Source of the DNA: Clostridia bacterium
GTDB lineage: Bacteria > Bacillota > Clostridia > Oscillospirales > CAG-272
Reading direction: 5' to 3'
Length of the DNA: 64,000 bases
NCBI GenBank assembly: GCA_017472255.1
Contig: JAFUQU010000033.1
Span: 1-64,000 of the forward strand
Shown here: piece after piece, positions 56,856 to 64,000 of the stretch
Position numbering within the stretch: position 1 is the first letter of the stretch
Layout: the number at the start of each line of letters is the position of its first letter
Notes under the pieces: generated by a model
The model's input: the letters and a program-made list of their open reading frames with translations, nothing else
What the model was told of the DNA's origin: nothing
Database searches by the model: none
Made by a program: the position numbers and the translations under genes

Positions 56856-58790
56856 TTACAGAATATCCTTGATGAAGGTTTTCACCTTGTATTTGCTTGC
56901 AATCGGCACATATTTGCCGGTATCGCCCAACATGATGTACGCGCCCTCGTCCGAGTCTTCGTCGGGCTTTGTGATTGGGTAGATCGACCAGACCGTCACG
57001 CCGTCACGGGGCAGAGTCAGTTCGGTGTCCTCAAAGTAGTTGATGCGGGTAAAGGTTTTGCTGAAATACTCGTAGGCGATATATTCGCAGTCCTGCGACA
57101 GACCGGGAATCGTGCCGAAGTCCACCGTATCGGTGACGTCGCCCTCGGATACGTTGAACGCCGCCAGCGCGAAGCAGTCACCGCTGCGGTTCCATACCTT
57201 CTGGAGCTTGCCCTCCTTTACGCAGTCGGTGTATACACAGTCGAGGGTGGGACGGGCGGCTTCGTCGCAGAGCATGACGGTGCCGTCGCTTTCCACCGCC
57301 GCCAGAATCGTATCCGCACGGCTCTCGCCGATTTTATCGCTGACATAGATGGGCGACCCTGCGATGGCGCGCAGAACGCCGCTTTGATAAGCGGATTCCA
57401 CATGGTTCGACCACCACATATCGAAGTCGCAGTGGTAGAGCTGGCTGTGCCAGATGGCGTTGTACACGTTCTGGGTCAGGTGAACGATGAAGCTCCGCTC
57501 ACGCTTGGGGAAGAAATCGTCGCTGTTGCGGGATACCGCCGACATGGGGCGGGCGAAGACGTTCTCCATGTCCATGCCCATGCAGTTGATGACCGCGCCG
57601 CCAAAGTGCTTGGTGATGGAACGTTCAATGGCGTTGTGGGCGATGCGGCAGCCGGCGGCGGTGGCGATGCTGCCTTCCAGATGGGCGGAGTTGGAGGATT
57701 GGTTGTCCACCTTCAGAAAATCCACGCCGCAGGAGGCGAGATGGGAATGCCACGCGTCCCAGAATCGGAACGCCTTGTCCTCGTCCAGCGATTGAAGCAC
57801 CGTTCCGGCGGGCGTGGTGAACAGGTTTTCCTTCTGCTCCTCGTAGAGCGGGCTTTCGGGATCCACGCCCATCCAGTAGCCGTTGAAGGCGTGCCATACG
57901 CCCACCTTTTCGATGCCGTACTCGCCCTTGATTCTGTCGATGGTAGCTTTCAGACCCTCGGGGAACTTTTCGCGGTTCACGTCGAAGCCCGCCAGCATAT
58001 TGTTGCGGGTAGTCATCCAGCCGTCGTCGATGATAATCCATTTGACCGGGATGCCCTTGGTCTTGAACTCATCCAGCTTGGCGTAGATTTTGTCGGAGGA
58101 TACATCGCCGTAGAAAGCGTCCCACGTACACCAGCCGAAGCTGCGGAAAAAGTCGGGAAGCTGACGCTCGGCGCGCAGCGGTACGCGGATGGCGCCGATT
58201 TCGCGGGCGTAGGTATAGTTGTTGGACACCGCCTGATAGGGATCGGTGGACACCGATGCGGCGAGAAAATCGCCGGACAGGCGATGAATGCCGCCGCAGT
58301 CGGAGGTGATGCGCAGCAGTCCGGCTTCCAATTCGCAGCGGAAGTTGTCGCCGGTGAGGGGGAGCAGATGATAGTTCAGTGCGCCCGATTTGACTAGCAG
58401 CGACTGGGTGCGCGGTTCGATGGCGGCAAAGGCATCGATGAAGGAGGGATGCATCCACCATGGACTGTAGTGGCGGCTTCCCAGAAGGGCGTCGGGGGTG
58501 AGATCGCCCAGCGTCATGGTGAGGGCATCCTCCGAGTCGAAGCTCTCCACCTTGCCGTTCTCGACAGTAATTTGAGCGTCCAGCGCGAAAACGATGGCGT
58601 CCTCACCGATTTTTGCGGTGATGGTCAGCGATTTCAACCCGGCGGCGGGAGTGTAGGTGCAGACAATGCGACCGTCCGATGCATCCTCGGTGAAAGCGGT
58701 CAGCACACCGGTGCGATGGCGGGTGCGGTTCGCCGTAACGGCGAAATTCGAGAGAAGGTGCTCCTTGACGAAGCTGTAGAGTGCGTTCAT
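56856..58790 (-). CDS. GH36-type alpha-galactosidase / raffinose synthase-like enzyme
   Basis: 644 residues. The TIM-barrel motifs of the raffinose synthase/Sip1 branch of GH36 are visible: FGWCTWDAFYGDV near 228, KWIIIDDGW near 260, GVWHAFNGYW near 310, nucleophile Asp in VDFLKVDNQS near 368, acid/base Asp in SRNSDDFFP near 435. An N-terminal beta-sandwich and C-terminal domain frame the barrel. No signal peptide. AAAGGAG lies upstream and a TTGACC-17-TAGAAT promoter sits before it. Likely hydrolyses or transfers alpha-galactosides in the cytoplasm. Confidence 0.88.
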   Translation of the reverse strand: MNALYSFVKEHLLSNFAVTANRTRHRTGVLTAFTEDASDGRIVCTYTPAAGLKSLTITAKIGEDAIVFALDAQITVENGKVESFDSEDALTMTLGDLTPDALLGSRHYSPWWMHPSFIDAFAAIEPRTQSLLVKSGALNYHLLPLTGDNFRCELEAGLLRITSDCGGIHRLSGDFLAASVSTDPYQAVSNNYTYAREIGAIRVPLRAERQLPDFFRSFGWCTWDAFYGDVSSDKIYAKLDEFKTKGIPVKWIIIDDGWMTTRNNMLAGFDVNREKFPEGLKATIDRIKGEYGIEKVGVWHAFNGYWMGVDPESPLYEEQKENLFTTPAGTVLQSLDEDKAFRFWDAWHSHLASCGVDFLKVDNQSSNSAHLEGSIATAAGCRIAHNAIERSITKHFGGAVINCMGMDMENVFARPMSAVSRNSDDFFPKRERSFIVHLTQNVYNAIWHSQLYHCDFDMWWSNHVESAYQSGVLRAIAGSPIYVSDKIGESRADTILAAVESDGTVMLCDEAARPTLDCVYTDCVKEGKLQKVWNRSGDCFALAAFNVSEGDVTDTVDFGTIPGLSQDCEYIAYEYFSKTFTRINYFEDTELTLPRDGVTVWSIYPITKPDEDSDEGAYIMLGDTGKYVPIASKYKVKTFIKDIL

Positions 58791-58824
58791 TGCTGTGCTC
58801 CTTTACGTGTGATTGGTTGATTTT

Positions 58825-58853
58825 ATTCTATCACAGATTGGCGGTTCGGTCAA
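58825..58853 (-). promoter_or_regulatory. Promoter of the GH36-PHP operon
   Basis: On the minus strand TTGACC (58848-58853), 17 bp and TAGAAT (58825-58830). Confidence 0.65.
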
Positions 58854-58895
58854 GGGATTTTTTGCGTTTCATTTGCTTTTTTTGTATTTGCAGCA

Positions 58896-58927
58896 AACAG
58901 GGGAACCGCCGCAGCGATTCCCCTGTT
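58896..58927 (-). terminator. Hairpin after purA
   Basis: A 10-bp stem AACAGGGGAA/TTCCCCTGTT (58896-58905 with 58918-58927), just after the purA stop on the minus strand. The T-tract is short, so termination is less certain. Confidence 0.5.
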
Positions 58928-58937
58928 ATCATTTGTA

Positions 58938-60218
58938 TTATTCTGCGTCCATATCAATGTAGGCTTCGCGTTCAGCGCCGACCGAAACGTAGCGGATTTT
59001 GCATCCCACTGCCTTCTCGCAGTAACGGATGTAATCCAGCGCTTCCTTAGGCAGGTCGGAGACCTTGCGGCAGCCGGAAATATCGCACTTCCAGCCGTCG
59101 TGATACTCGATCACTGGCTTTGCGATGTTCAGTGCCTCGCCGGTGGGGAACTCGGTAACTTTCGTTCCGTTCACGTCGTAAGCCACGCAGACCGGGATTT
59201 TGTCCATGTAGGACAGAATGTCCAGCTTGGTGAAGGCCAGCTCATCCGCACCCTGGACGCGCACGCCGTAACGGGACGCTACCACGTCGAAGGCGCCCAC
59301 ACGTCTCGGTCTGCCGGTGGCAGCGCCGAATTCGCCGCCCGCACCGCGCAGCGCGTCCGCTTCCTTGCCGAACATTTCAACGGTGAAGGGACCTTCGCCT
59401 ACGCAGGACGAATAAGCCTTCATGATGCCCACGGTGCGATCCAGCTTGACGCCCGGAATGCCCGCGCCGATGGGACCGTATGCCGCGATGGTCGAGGAGG
59501 ACGAGGTGTAGGGATAGATACCGAAGTCGATATCGCGGAGTGCGCCCAGCTGAGCCTCAAACATGACGCGCTTGCCCTTGGCAAGCTCTTCGGTCAGGTA
59601 TACGCCGGTATCAACCACATATTCCTTGAAGAAGCCGCCGTATTTCTCCAGCCATGCTTCCATTTCCTCGTAGACAATCGGTTCGGCGTTGTATACGCCG
59701 GTAACGATCAGGTTGTTGTATTCCACCAGATCGCGCAGGTGCTCGCGAAGCGCGTCCGGATAGAAAAGGTCGCCCATGCGGATTGCCTTTTTCTTGTATT
59801 TGTCACCGTAGACGGGAGCGATGCCGCGGCGGGTGGAGCCGTATTTCTTGCCCGCCAGACGCTCCTCCTCCAGACAGTCAAAGCGCACGTGATAGGGCAT
59901 GGTGATGCAGGCGCGGTCGCTGATCTTCAGGTTGTCGGGCGTGATCTTAATGCCCGCAGCGGTCAGGCGTCCCACCTCGTTGTAGAGATGCTCCAGATCG
60001 ATGACCATACCGTTGCCCATGATGTTGACGATCTCCGGACGGAGAATGCCGGAGGGCAGCAGGTTCAGGATGAACTTGCCCCGCTCGTTGACGACCGTGT
60101 GACCGGCGTTGTTGCCGCCCTGATAGCGGCAGACGATGTCCTGCTCCTCGGAGAGCAGATCGACCATGCGACCCTTGCCCTCGTCGCCCCAGTTGATTCC
60201 TACGATGGATGTAAGCAT
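58938..60218 (-). CDS. purA: Adenylosuccinate synthetase
   Basis: 426 residues, the expected length. The N-terminus NWGDEGKGRMVDLL is the GTP/IMP site with the catalytic Asp, GGNNAGHTVV carries the catalytic His, and TGRPRRVGAFD lies in the C-terminal third. It makes adenylosuccinate from IMP, aspartate and GTP in AMP synthesis. GGAGG lies about 8 nt before the ATG. It has its own TTGTAA-17-TATAAT promoter and appears to be monocistronic, a housekeeping gene inside the glycan block. Confidence 0.96.
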   Translation of the reverse strand: MLTSIVGINWGDEGKGRMVDLLSEEQDIVCRYQGGNNAGHTVVNERGKFILNLLPSGILRPEIVNIMGNGMVIDLEHLYNEVGRLTAAGIKITPDNLKISDRACITMPYHVRFDCLEEERLAGKKYGSTRRGIAPVYGDKYKKKAIRMGDLFYPDALREHLRDLVEYNNLIVTGVYNAEPIVYEEMEAWLEKYGGFFKEYVVDTGVYLTEELAKGKRVMFEAQLGALRDIDFGIYPYTSSSSTIAAYGPIGAGIPGVKLDRTVGIMKAYSSCVGEGPFTVEMFGKEADALRGAGGEFGAATGRPRRVGAFDVVASRYGVRVQGADELAFTKLDILSYMDKIPVCVAYDVNGTKVTEFPTGEALNIAKPVIEYHDGWKCDISGCRKVSDLPKEALDYIRYCEKAVGCKIRYVSVGAEREAYIDMDAE

Positions 60219-60265
60219 TGTATATTAACCTCCGTAAAATGGTGTTGCTTTCTCTTGCCTTATTA

Positions 60266-60294
60266 TTATAACAGGAAAGCGGTGATTTTACAAG
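60266..60294 (-). promoter_or_regulatory. Promoter of purA
   Basis: On the minus strand TTGTAA (60289-60294), 17 bp and a consensus TATAAT (60266-60271). No purine riboswitch core was recognised between it and the gene. Confidence 0.75.
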
Positions 60295-60312
60295 AGGTTT
60301 CGCGCAGGTTGA

Positions 60313-60374
60313 ATTATACCGATTCCTGATTGAAGATATAAATTCAAATTATATCTCATCGGAATCGGTATAAT
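60313..60374. repeat. 62-nt AT-rich imperfect palindrome
   Basis: Outer arms ATTATACCGATTCC (60313-60326) and GGAATCGGTATAAT (60361-60374) pair perfectly, GAT/ATC continues the stem, and an inner AGATATAA/TTATATCT (60334-60341 with 60349-60356) closes a 7-nt loop. About 25 bp of stem in total. It sits between the end of the GH36-like gene and the purA promoter. Confidence 0.75.
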
Positions 60375-60388
60375 CGTATATTATGTCG

Positions 60389-60414
60389 TGACTTTACGTC
60401 ATGACTTTACGTCA
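60389..60414. repeat. Tandem 13-nt repeat TGACTTTACGTCA x2
   Basis: Two exact adjacent copies (60389-60401 and 60402-60414), each itself a dyad TGAC-N5-GTCA, ending next to the stop of the GH36-like gene. Confidence 0.7.
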
Positions 60415-60415
60415 T

Positions 60416-62134
60416 TCAGATGCGGTTCAGCGTGATGTAGCCGCTTACCGGCACGGAAATTTTCGCGGGAGCGCCGCCGAGGACGATCTTGCCCGCAGAG
60501 ACTTCATTGCCCATGCAGTCGGTGATGGTGTAGCTGTAGTAACCGCCGAAGCTGCTGTCGATGAGAATGTCTTTATTCATGGAAGCGTTGACCAGCACAA
60601 TTTCGTCGGTGGGATGCTCCAGATAAGCGATGCGACCGGAGTAAACCGCGCCCACCTGCGTGTTGTCCTTGCGGGCGGAGGCGTAATTGTAGTCGGCGGC
60701 GTAGCCCTTGTAGAGCATTTCGCCGTCCAGCAGCACGCTGCGGTATTTCTCCCAGACGCTCAGGTAATAGCCAACCATCTTCGCGTGATCCTCGGGCATC
60801 TTATCGTGCAGCACCGAAATCTGCGGCACAGCGAACAGAATGTGGTTCAGCTGGAAGGCTGCCAGCTCCACCGGCTCGTTGTAGCTCCACATCACCATGT
60901 CCGAATGAACGGCGGTATTGCCGCTGGTCATGCGCAGGGCGAGGGTGCGGACGCGGTTGGAATAGCTGTCGTTGGGGCAGTCGGCGGCACGGAGCATATT
61001 GCCGAAGGTGCGCATCAGCGGACCGATGTAGCTCTGGCGGAATTCGATGAGGATGTCGGGGTTCAGCTCCTTGAGGGTCGAAATGACGTCCTTCATCAGG
61101 CGGTCAACGGCGTCGTAGACCGACACATAATCCATGCCTTCCTTCACCTCGGCGGACTGGCGGAAGCTGTCGATGAAATCCAGCTTGAAGCCGTCCAGAC
61201 CCCAGTCGAGGACAGCCTTTTTGTAAATGCCGATCAGGTACTCGCGCACGTCGGGATAGCGGGGGTCGAGCACGTAGGTGCCGCCCATGCCCACATTAGC
61301 CAGCGTCTTGTCCTTGAAGCGCTCGTAAGCCTTGGAGTGAATGCCTACGAAGGGAACCGAATACCAGAGCATGAATTTCAGCCCGGTTTCATGAACGGCG
61401 TCCACAAAGGCCTTCATGTCCGGAATCTTGGAGGCAGCCACTTCCCAGTCGCCGCAGTAAGCGTAGCCGCGGCTGTTGTCGTCGGTCTGCCAGCCGTCGT
61501 CGATGATGATCGCCTTGCAGCCCAACGCGCCGAAGTAGCGGCATTCCTCGATGATGCGCGGAACGTCGATCTGCTGATGGAAGCTGTACCACGCGGAATA
61601 AAGGGGCTGACGGGCAGTATCCGGCACGTTGGTAGGCTCCAGACCCTCGAAGGTCTCCCACCACTTTGCCACATCCTCCACAGCCTTGTAGAAGGGAATA
61701 TCGCGGGTGTCCAGACGGATTTCCGCCTTGTAGTGGTCGATGGCGCAGTCCACGTTGATGACCACCGTGTTGGAAAGGCGGGCATTTTCCTCGATGACGC
61801 CCGAGCGGATGCGCACCCTGTTCTTCGGATCGGAGCAGGCGATGGTCAGGCGGTTGCTGTCATCGTAGCCCACATTGGAGAATACGGGCGCGGAGGACAT
61901 GGCGGAGGATTCGGTGAAGCCTCCCCAGTTGGGGCGGATGATCTTGTTTAAGAAGCCGGAGGGGCTCCAGCTTACGTTGACGCCGATATCGTCGCAGGTC
62001 CAGTCCACGCGCAGCTCCAGCTTGCTTGGCTCGGTTTTGCAGTCAGCCTCAACCGTGAGGATGGTGATGCCGTCGCAGAGCTGGCGCTCGGTGAGGCGGG
62101 CTTCAAATTGCTCGTTTGCTTTGATTGTGTACAT
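60416..62134 (-). CDS. GH36-type alpha-galactosidase (melibiase-like)
   Basis: 572 residues with GH-D clan barrel motifs: YSAWYSFHQQ near 183, AIIIDDGWQTDD near 210, GFKLDFIDSF (nucleophile Asp) near 310, and FRQSYIGPLMRTFGNMLRA with ADCPNDSYSNR (acid/base Asp) near 370. An N-terminal beta-sandwich precedes the barrel. No signal peptide. The ATG at 62134 has AGAGG 7 nt upstream; an in-frame ATG at 62149 overlaps the neighbour and has no site. It is the third gene of a GHL6-GNAT-GH36 series and only distantly related to the GH36-type protein at 58790. Confidence 0.88.
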   Translation of the reverse strand: MYTIKANEQFEARLTERQLCDGITILTVEADCKTEPSKLELRVDWTCDDIGVNVSWSPSGFLNKIIRPNWGGFTESSAMSSAPVFSNVGYDDSNRLTIACSDPKNRVRIRSGVIEENARLSNTVVINVDCAIDHYKAEIRLDTRDIPFYKAVEDVAKWWETFEGLEPTNVPDTARQPLYSAWYSFHQQIDVPRIIEECRYFGALGCKAIIIDDGWQTDDNSRGYAYCGDWEVAASKIPDMKAFVDAVHETGLKFMLWYSVPFVGIHSKAYERFKDKTLANVGMGGTYVLDPRYPDVREYLIGIYKKAVLDWGLDGFKLDFIDSFRQSAEVKEGMDYVSVYDAVDRLMKDVISTLKELNPDILIEFRQSYIGPLMRTFGNMLRAADCPNDSYSNRVRTLALRMTSGNTAVHSDMVMWSYNEPVELAAFQLNHILFAVPQISVLHDKMPEDHAKMVGYYLSVWEKYRSVLLDGEMLYKGYAADYNYASARKDNTQVGAVYSGRIAYLEHPTDEIVLVNASMNKDILIDSSFGGYYSYTITDCMGNEVSAGKIVLGGAPAKISVPVSGYITLNRI

Positions 62135-62145
62135 GATATTACCTC

Positions 62146-62625
62146 TCATTTTGCAATAAATTCATCGAATTTGCTTTCGTCCACACGCAGGTGAATCCAC
62201 TCGTCCAGGCTGACGGCGCCCATGTGGTGGTAAAAATCAAGGGAGGGCGTGTTCCAGTCCAGACAGCACCATTCGTACCGTCCGCAGCCCTGTTCCCTGG
62301 CGATGGCGCAGAGCGCCTGAAGCAGCTCTTTGCCCACACCGCCGCCCCTGCGCTCGGGAAGGACGAACAAATCCTCCAGATAAATGCCCGGACGGCATTT
62401 GAAAGTGGACAGGTTGTAGAACCACAGCGCGAAGCCGATAATCTCCCCGCTGTCGGTGTCCTCAGCCACCAGGCAGTGTCCCACGCCGCTTTCAAAGAGC
62501 AGCGCTTCCAGATCCTTTGCGTCGCCTGTGACCTGATCGGTCATTTTTTCATATTCTGCCAGCGCATAGATCAATCCGAAGACTGCCTTGCTGTCCTGAC
62601 GTACTGCTTCACGAATTTTATACAT
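62146..62625 (-). CDS. GNAT-family N-acetyltransferase
   Basis: 159 residues. The acetyl-CoA binding motif A is visible as LEDLFVLPERRGGGVGKEL near residues 83-101, followed by NTPSLDFYHHMGA, the typical motif B end of the diamine/amino-acid acetyltransferase-like subgroup. It overlaps the end of the upstream glycosidase-like gene by 8 nt, so translation is coupled. The substrate is unknown; a metabolic link with its glycosidase neighbours is not evident. Confidence 0.88.
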   Translation of the reverse strand: MYKIREAVRQDSKAVFGLIYALAEYEKMTDQVTGDAKDLEALLFESGVGHCLVAEDTDSGEIIGFALWFYNLSTFKCRPGIYLEDLFVLPERRGGGVGKELLQALCAIAREQGCGRYEWCCLDWNTPSLDFYHHMGAVSLDEWIHLRVDESKFDEFIAK

Positions 62626-64000
62626 CGAGTACCACCATGGCGTGCATATCTACCTTTCCGACCTCAACGGTCACGCTGCCGTTCTCGTAAGTGAAGGGCA
62701 GCCCTGTTTCAATCATCTTACCATCCGCGTATTCCGCCTTATATACCCGTCTGGGAGCACAGGGCAGGGCGGCGGTCATGCGGATATCATAAAGCGGCAC
62801 AATGTCCTCAATCACTTCCACACCATTGCCGCGTTTGGTTGTGTGGGCGAAGAGCAGGTGCGCCACGTAGCGGCTTTCCTCCTCTTGTTTTGTGAGGGTC
62901 ACAATTCCCCGGTCAGGCAGATTGACGGCGATGGACTTTTCCCCGTCGGTGAGCAGCGCGGAGATCATATGCAGCGCCAGCTCCTTGAGATGATAGGAAC
63001 CGATCGTGGCGTAATCCTGGAACAGGTTCCACGCGATGTAGCCGGTGTTCTTCGTAAGAACCGCGCCGGGACGATCCGCACCGGGATTGTTGGGCGTATG
63101 CTTGTGGGAGCAGAAATGCTGGGGCGCGCGGTTGAAGTAGGTGTCCTCCAGCAGCGCTTCCACGCTGCCGTTGGTGACTTTCACGTTTTTCGCCTGTGTG
63201 TACATGACATAGGCAGTGCGTCCGTTCACCGTGTCGAATTCGGGAATCATATAGCTGGGGGTGTACTCGTTGGTACCCTCGCAGACGACGCCCAGATCGA
63301 GGGCAAACTCGTCCGCGTTCGGCTTCAGACCCGATTCGCCGGTGCAGAGAATCCTGCCGCCGCCCGCCAGATAGTTCTCCAGACGAGCCTTCAGCGTATC
63401 ATCCACCCGGATGACATCGGGGAGAATCAGCAGCTTATAGGGCGTTACATCCTCATACTGGTCAACCAGATTGAACAGATACTTTCCCTCCAGCAGAATG
63501 CGGGATGCGCCCACATCGAAGGGGCAGCTGCGGTCGGGGTGGTTGGAGAAGGCTTCGGCGCTCAGAACGGCAATGTCGGTAATCTGCTTTGCACCGCGCA
63601 CGTAAGGTTCTTTCGCCTCCACCTCGGCGTAGGCTTTGCCGATCAGACTATAGGTGGACAGGTTCATTTCGCCGGTGGGATGCAGCTGGTCGCCGATGGA
63701 GCATTTTGCGCCCTCGGCGATGGACAGCGCCACCTCGTAGCGCAGGGCGTTTGGATGCTTGAAGCCGCCGAATTCGCCCCACGAGGTATGGAACTTGCCG
63801 GTCATGCCCAGATATTCCATGCCCAGCGTCCGGCAGTAAGCCGCGGACATGGGGAAGTGGTCATAGCCCCAGCCGCCGGTAGGCAGGCTCTCCAGCTCCA
63901 AATGGGTGTCGAAGTGCGCGTGATCTCTCCGTCCGCGGGTGATATTGCCCGCGTTGTGGAAGATGGTGGTGTCGGGATTGTATCTGCGTACCACTTCCTC
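62618..64000 (-). CDS. GHL6/GH151-like glycosidase with beta-galactosidase trimerisation-like domain, 5' end outside window
   Basis: At least 460 residues, open to the right edge with no start seen. The visible part begins late in a TIM barrel (HFDTHLELESLPTGGWGYDHFP, interrupted by no stop, then GMTGKFHTSWGEFGGFKHP and EGAKCSIGDQLHPTG). A trimerisation-like flavodoxin fold follows from about residue 140 of the visible part (DIAVLSAEAF, YKLLILPDVIRVDD, GGGRILCTGESG), then a C-terminal beta domain. This order matches GHL6/GH151 putative alpha-L-fucosidases and some GH42 relatives. Catalytic residues are not assignable here. Confidence 0.65.
   Translation of the reverse strand, partial: EEVVRRYNPDTTIFHNAGNITRGRRDHAHFDTHLELESLPTGGWGYDHFPMSAAYCRTLGMEYLGMTGKFHTSWGEFGGFKHPNALRYEVALSIAEGAKCSIGDQLHPTGEMNLSTYSLIGKAYAEVEAKEPYVRGAKQITDIAVLSAEAFSNHPDRSCPFDVGASRILLEGKYLFNLVDQYEDVTPYKLLILPDVIRVDDTLKARLENYLAGGGRILCTGESGLKPNADEFALDLGVVCEGTNEYTPSYMIPEFDTVNGRTAYVMYTQAKNVKVTNGSVEALLEDTYFNRAPQHFCSHKHTPNNPGADRPGAVLTKNTGYIAWNLFQDYATIGSYHLKELALHMISALLTDGEKSIAVNLPDRGIVTLTKQEEESRYVAHLLFAHTTKRGNGVEVIEDIVPLYDIRMTAALPCAPRRVYKAEYADGKMIETGLPFTYENGSVTVEVGKVDMHAMVVLDV

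Noticed and set aside
56373..58397. Open frame of 674 codons on the plus strand
   Set aside because: Antisense to the GH36-type and PHP genes, whose catalytic motifs are clear on the minus strand.
60219..60312. Purine riboswitch upstream of purA
   Set aside because: The leader between the promoter and purA is only about 40 nt and lacks the conserved three-way-junction core.

Overview
The window looks like chromosomal DNA of a spore-forming Gram-positive Clostridia species (Bacillota), probably a gut-type plant- and host-glycan degrader. The evidence is strong AGGAGG-type ribosome binding sites, textbook TTGACA/TATAAT promoters with 17-bp spacers, a Tad pilus locus with no outer-membrane secretin, Flp1-like, DUF5702 and A24-peptidase proteins of clostridial type, a CotJC-like manganese catalase, a PadR/DUF2812 pair and lipoprotein solute-binding proteins. 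No rRNA, tRNA, CRISPR array, phage gene or insertion sequence was seen. Genus-level placement is not possible from the sequence alone.

Layout. 1-93: start of a signal peptidase I gene running off the left edge. 275-7480: carbohydrate genes under AraC-type regulators (GH105 and SDR divergent from one AraC, a six-hairpin glycosidase divergent from another), a small metallophosphatase and a DUF89 phosphatase. 7653-14835: an amino-sugar block with an Xre-BadF fusion, two tandem nagA copies, a broken solute-binding protein gene, a sugar isomerase and, on the other strand, a sialidase-like protein. 15162-35022: one unidirectional block of about 20 kb. It carries Tad pilus assembly genes (TadZ, TadA, TadB, TadC, an Flp1-like pilin, two TadE-like proteins, a DUF5702 TadG-like protein and an A24 peptidase), then a phospho-signalling and surface module (WG-repeat protein, FHA protein, PP2C phosphatase, Ser/Thr kinase with TPRs, LRR protein, VWA protein, small membrane proteins, and a stand-alone prepilin-peptidase N-domain). 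It starts at a good promoter (15076-15104) and ends at a strong terminator (35061-35089).

35105-45746: asparagine synthase, manganese catalase, a minus-strand trio of oxidoreductases divergent from two coupled AraC regulators, then a 4Fe-4S protein, a U32-like protein and a metallophosphatase. 45788-64000: a second glycan block with GH28-like, GH39, solute-binding protein and LacI (minus strand), solute-binding protein and GH116 (plus), PadR/DUF2812, PHP hydrolase, two GH36-type enzymes, purA, a GNAT acetyltransferase and a GHL6/GH151-like enzyme cut by the right edge.

How it works together. The glycosidases lack signal peptides, so they probably act inside the cell on imported oligosaccharides, under local AraC or LacI control. 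Three solute-binding proteins, one of them a pseudogene, have no permease genes here. The most notable element is the Tad operon fused to a kinase/phosphatase/FHA circuit. Its kinase carries an acidic, threonine-repeat insert inside the kinase domain that could be a phospho-dependent docking site for the FHA protein.
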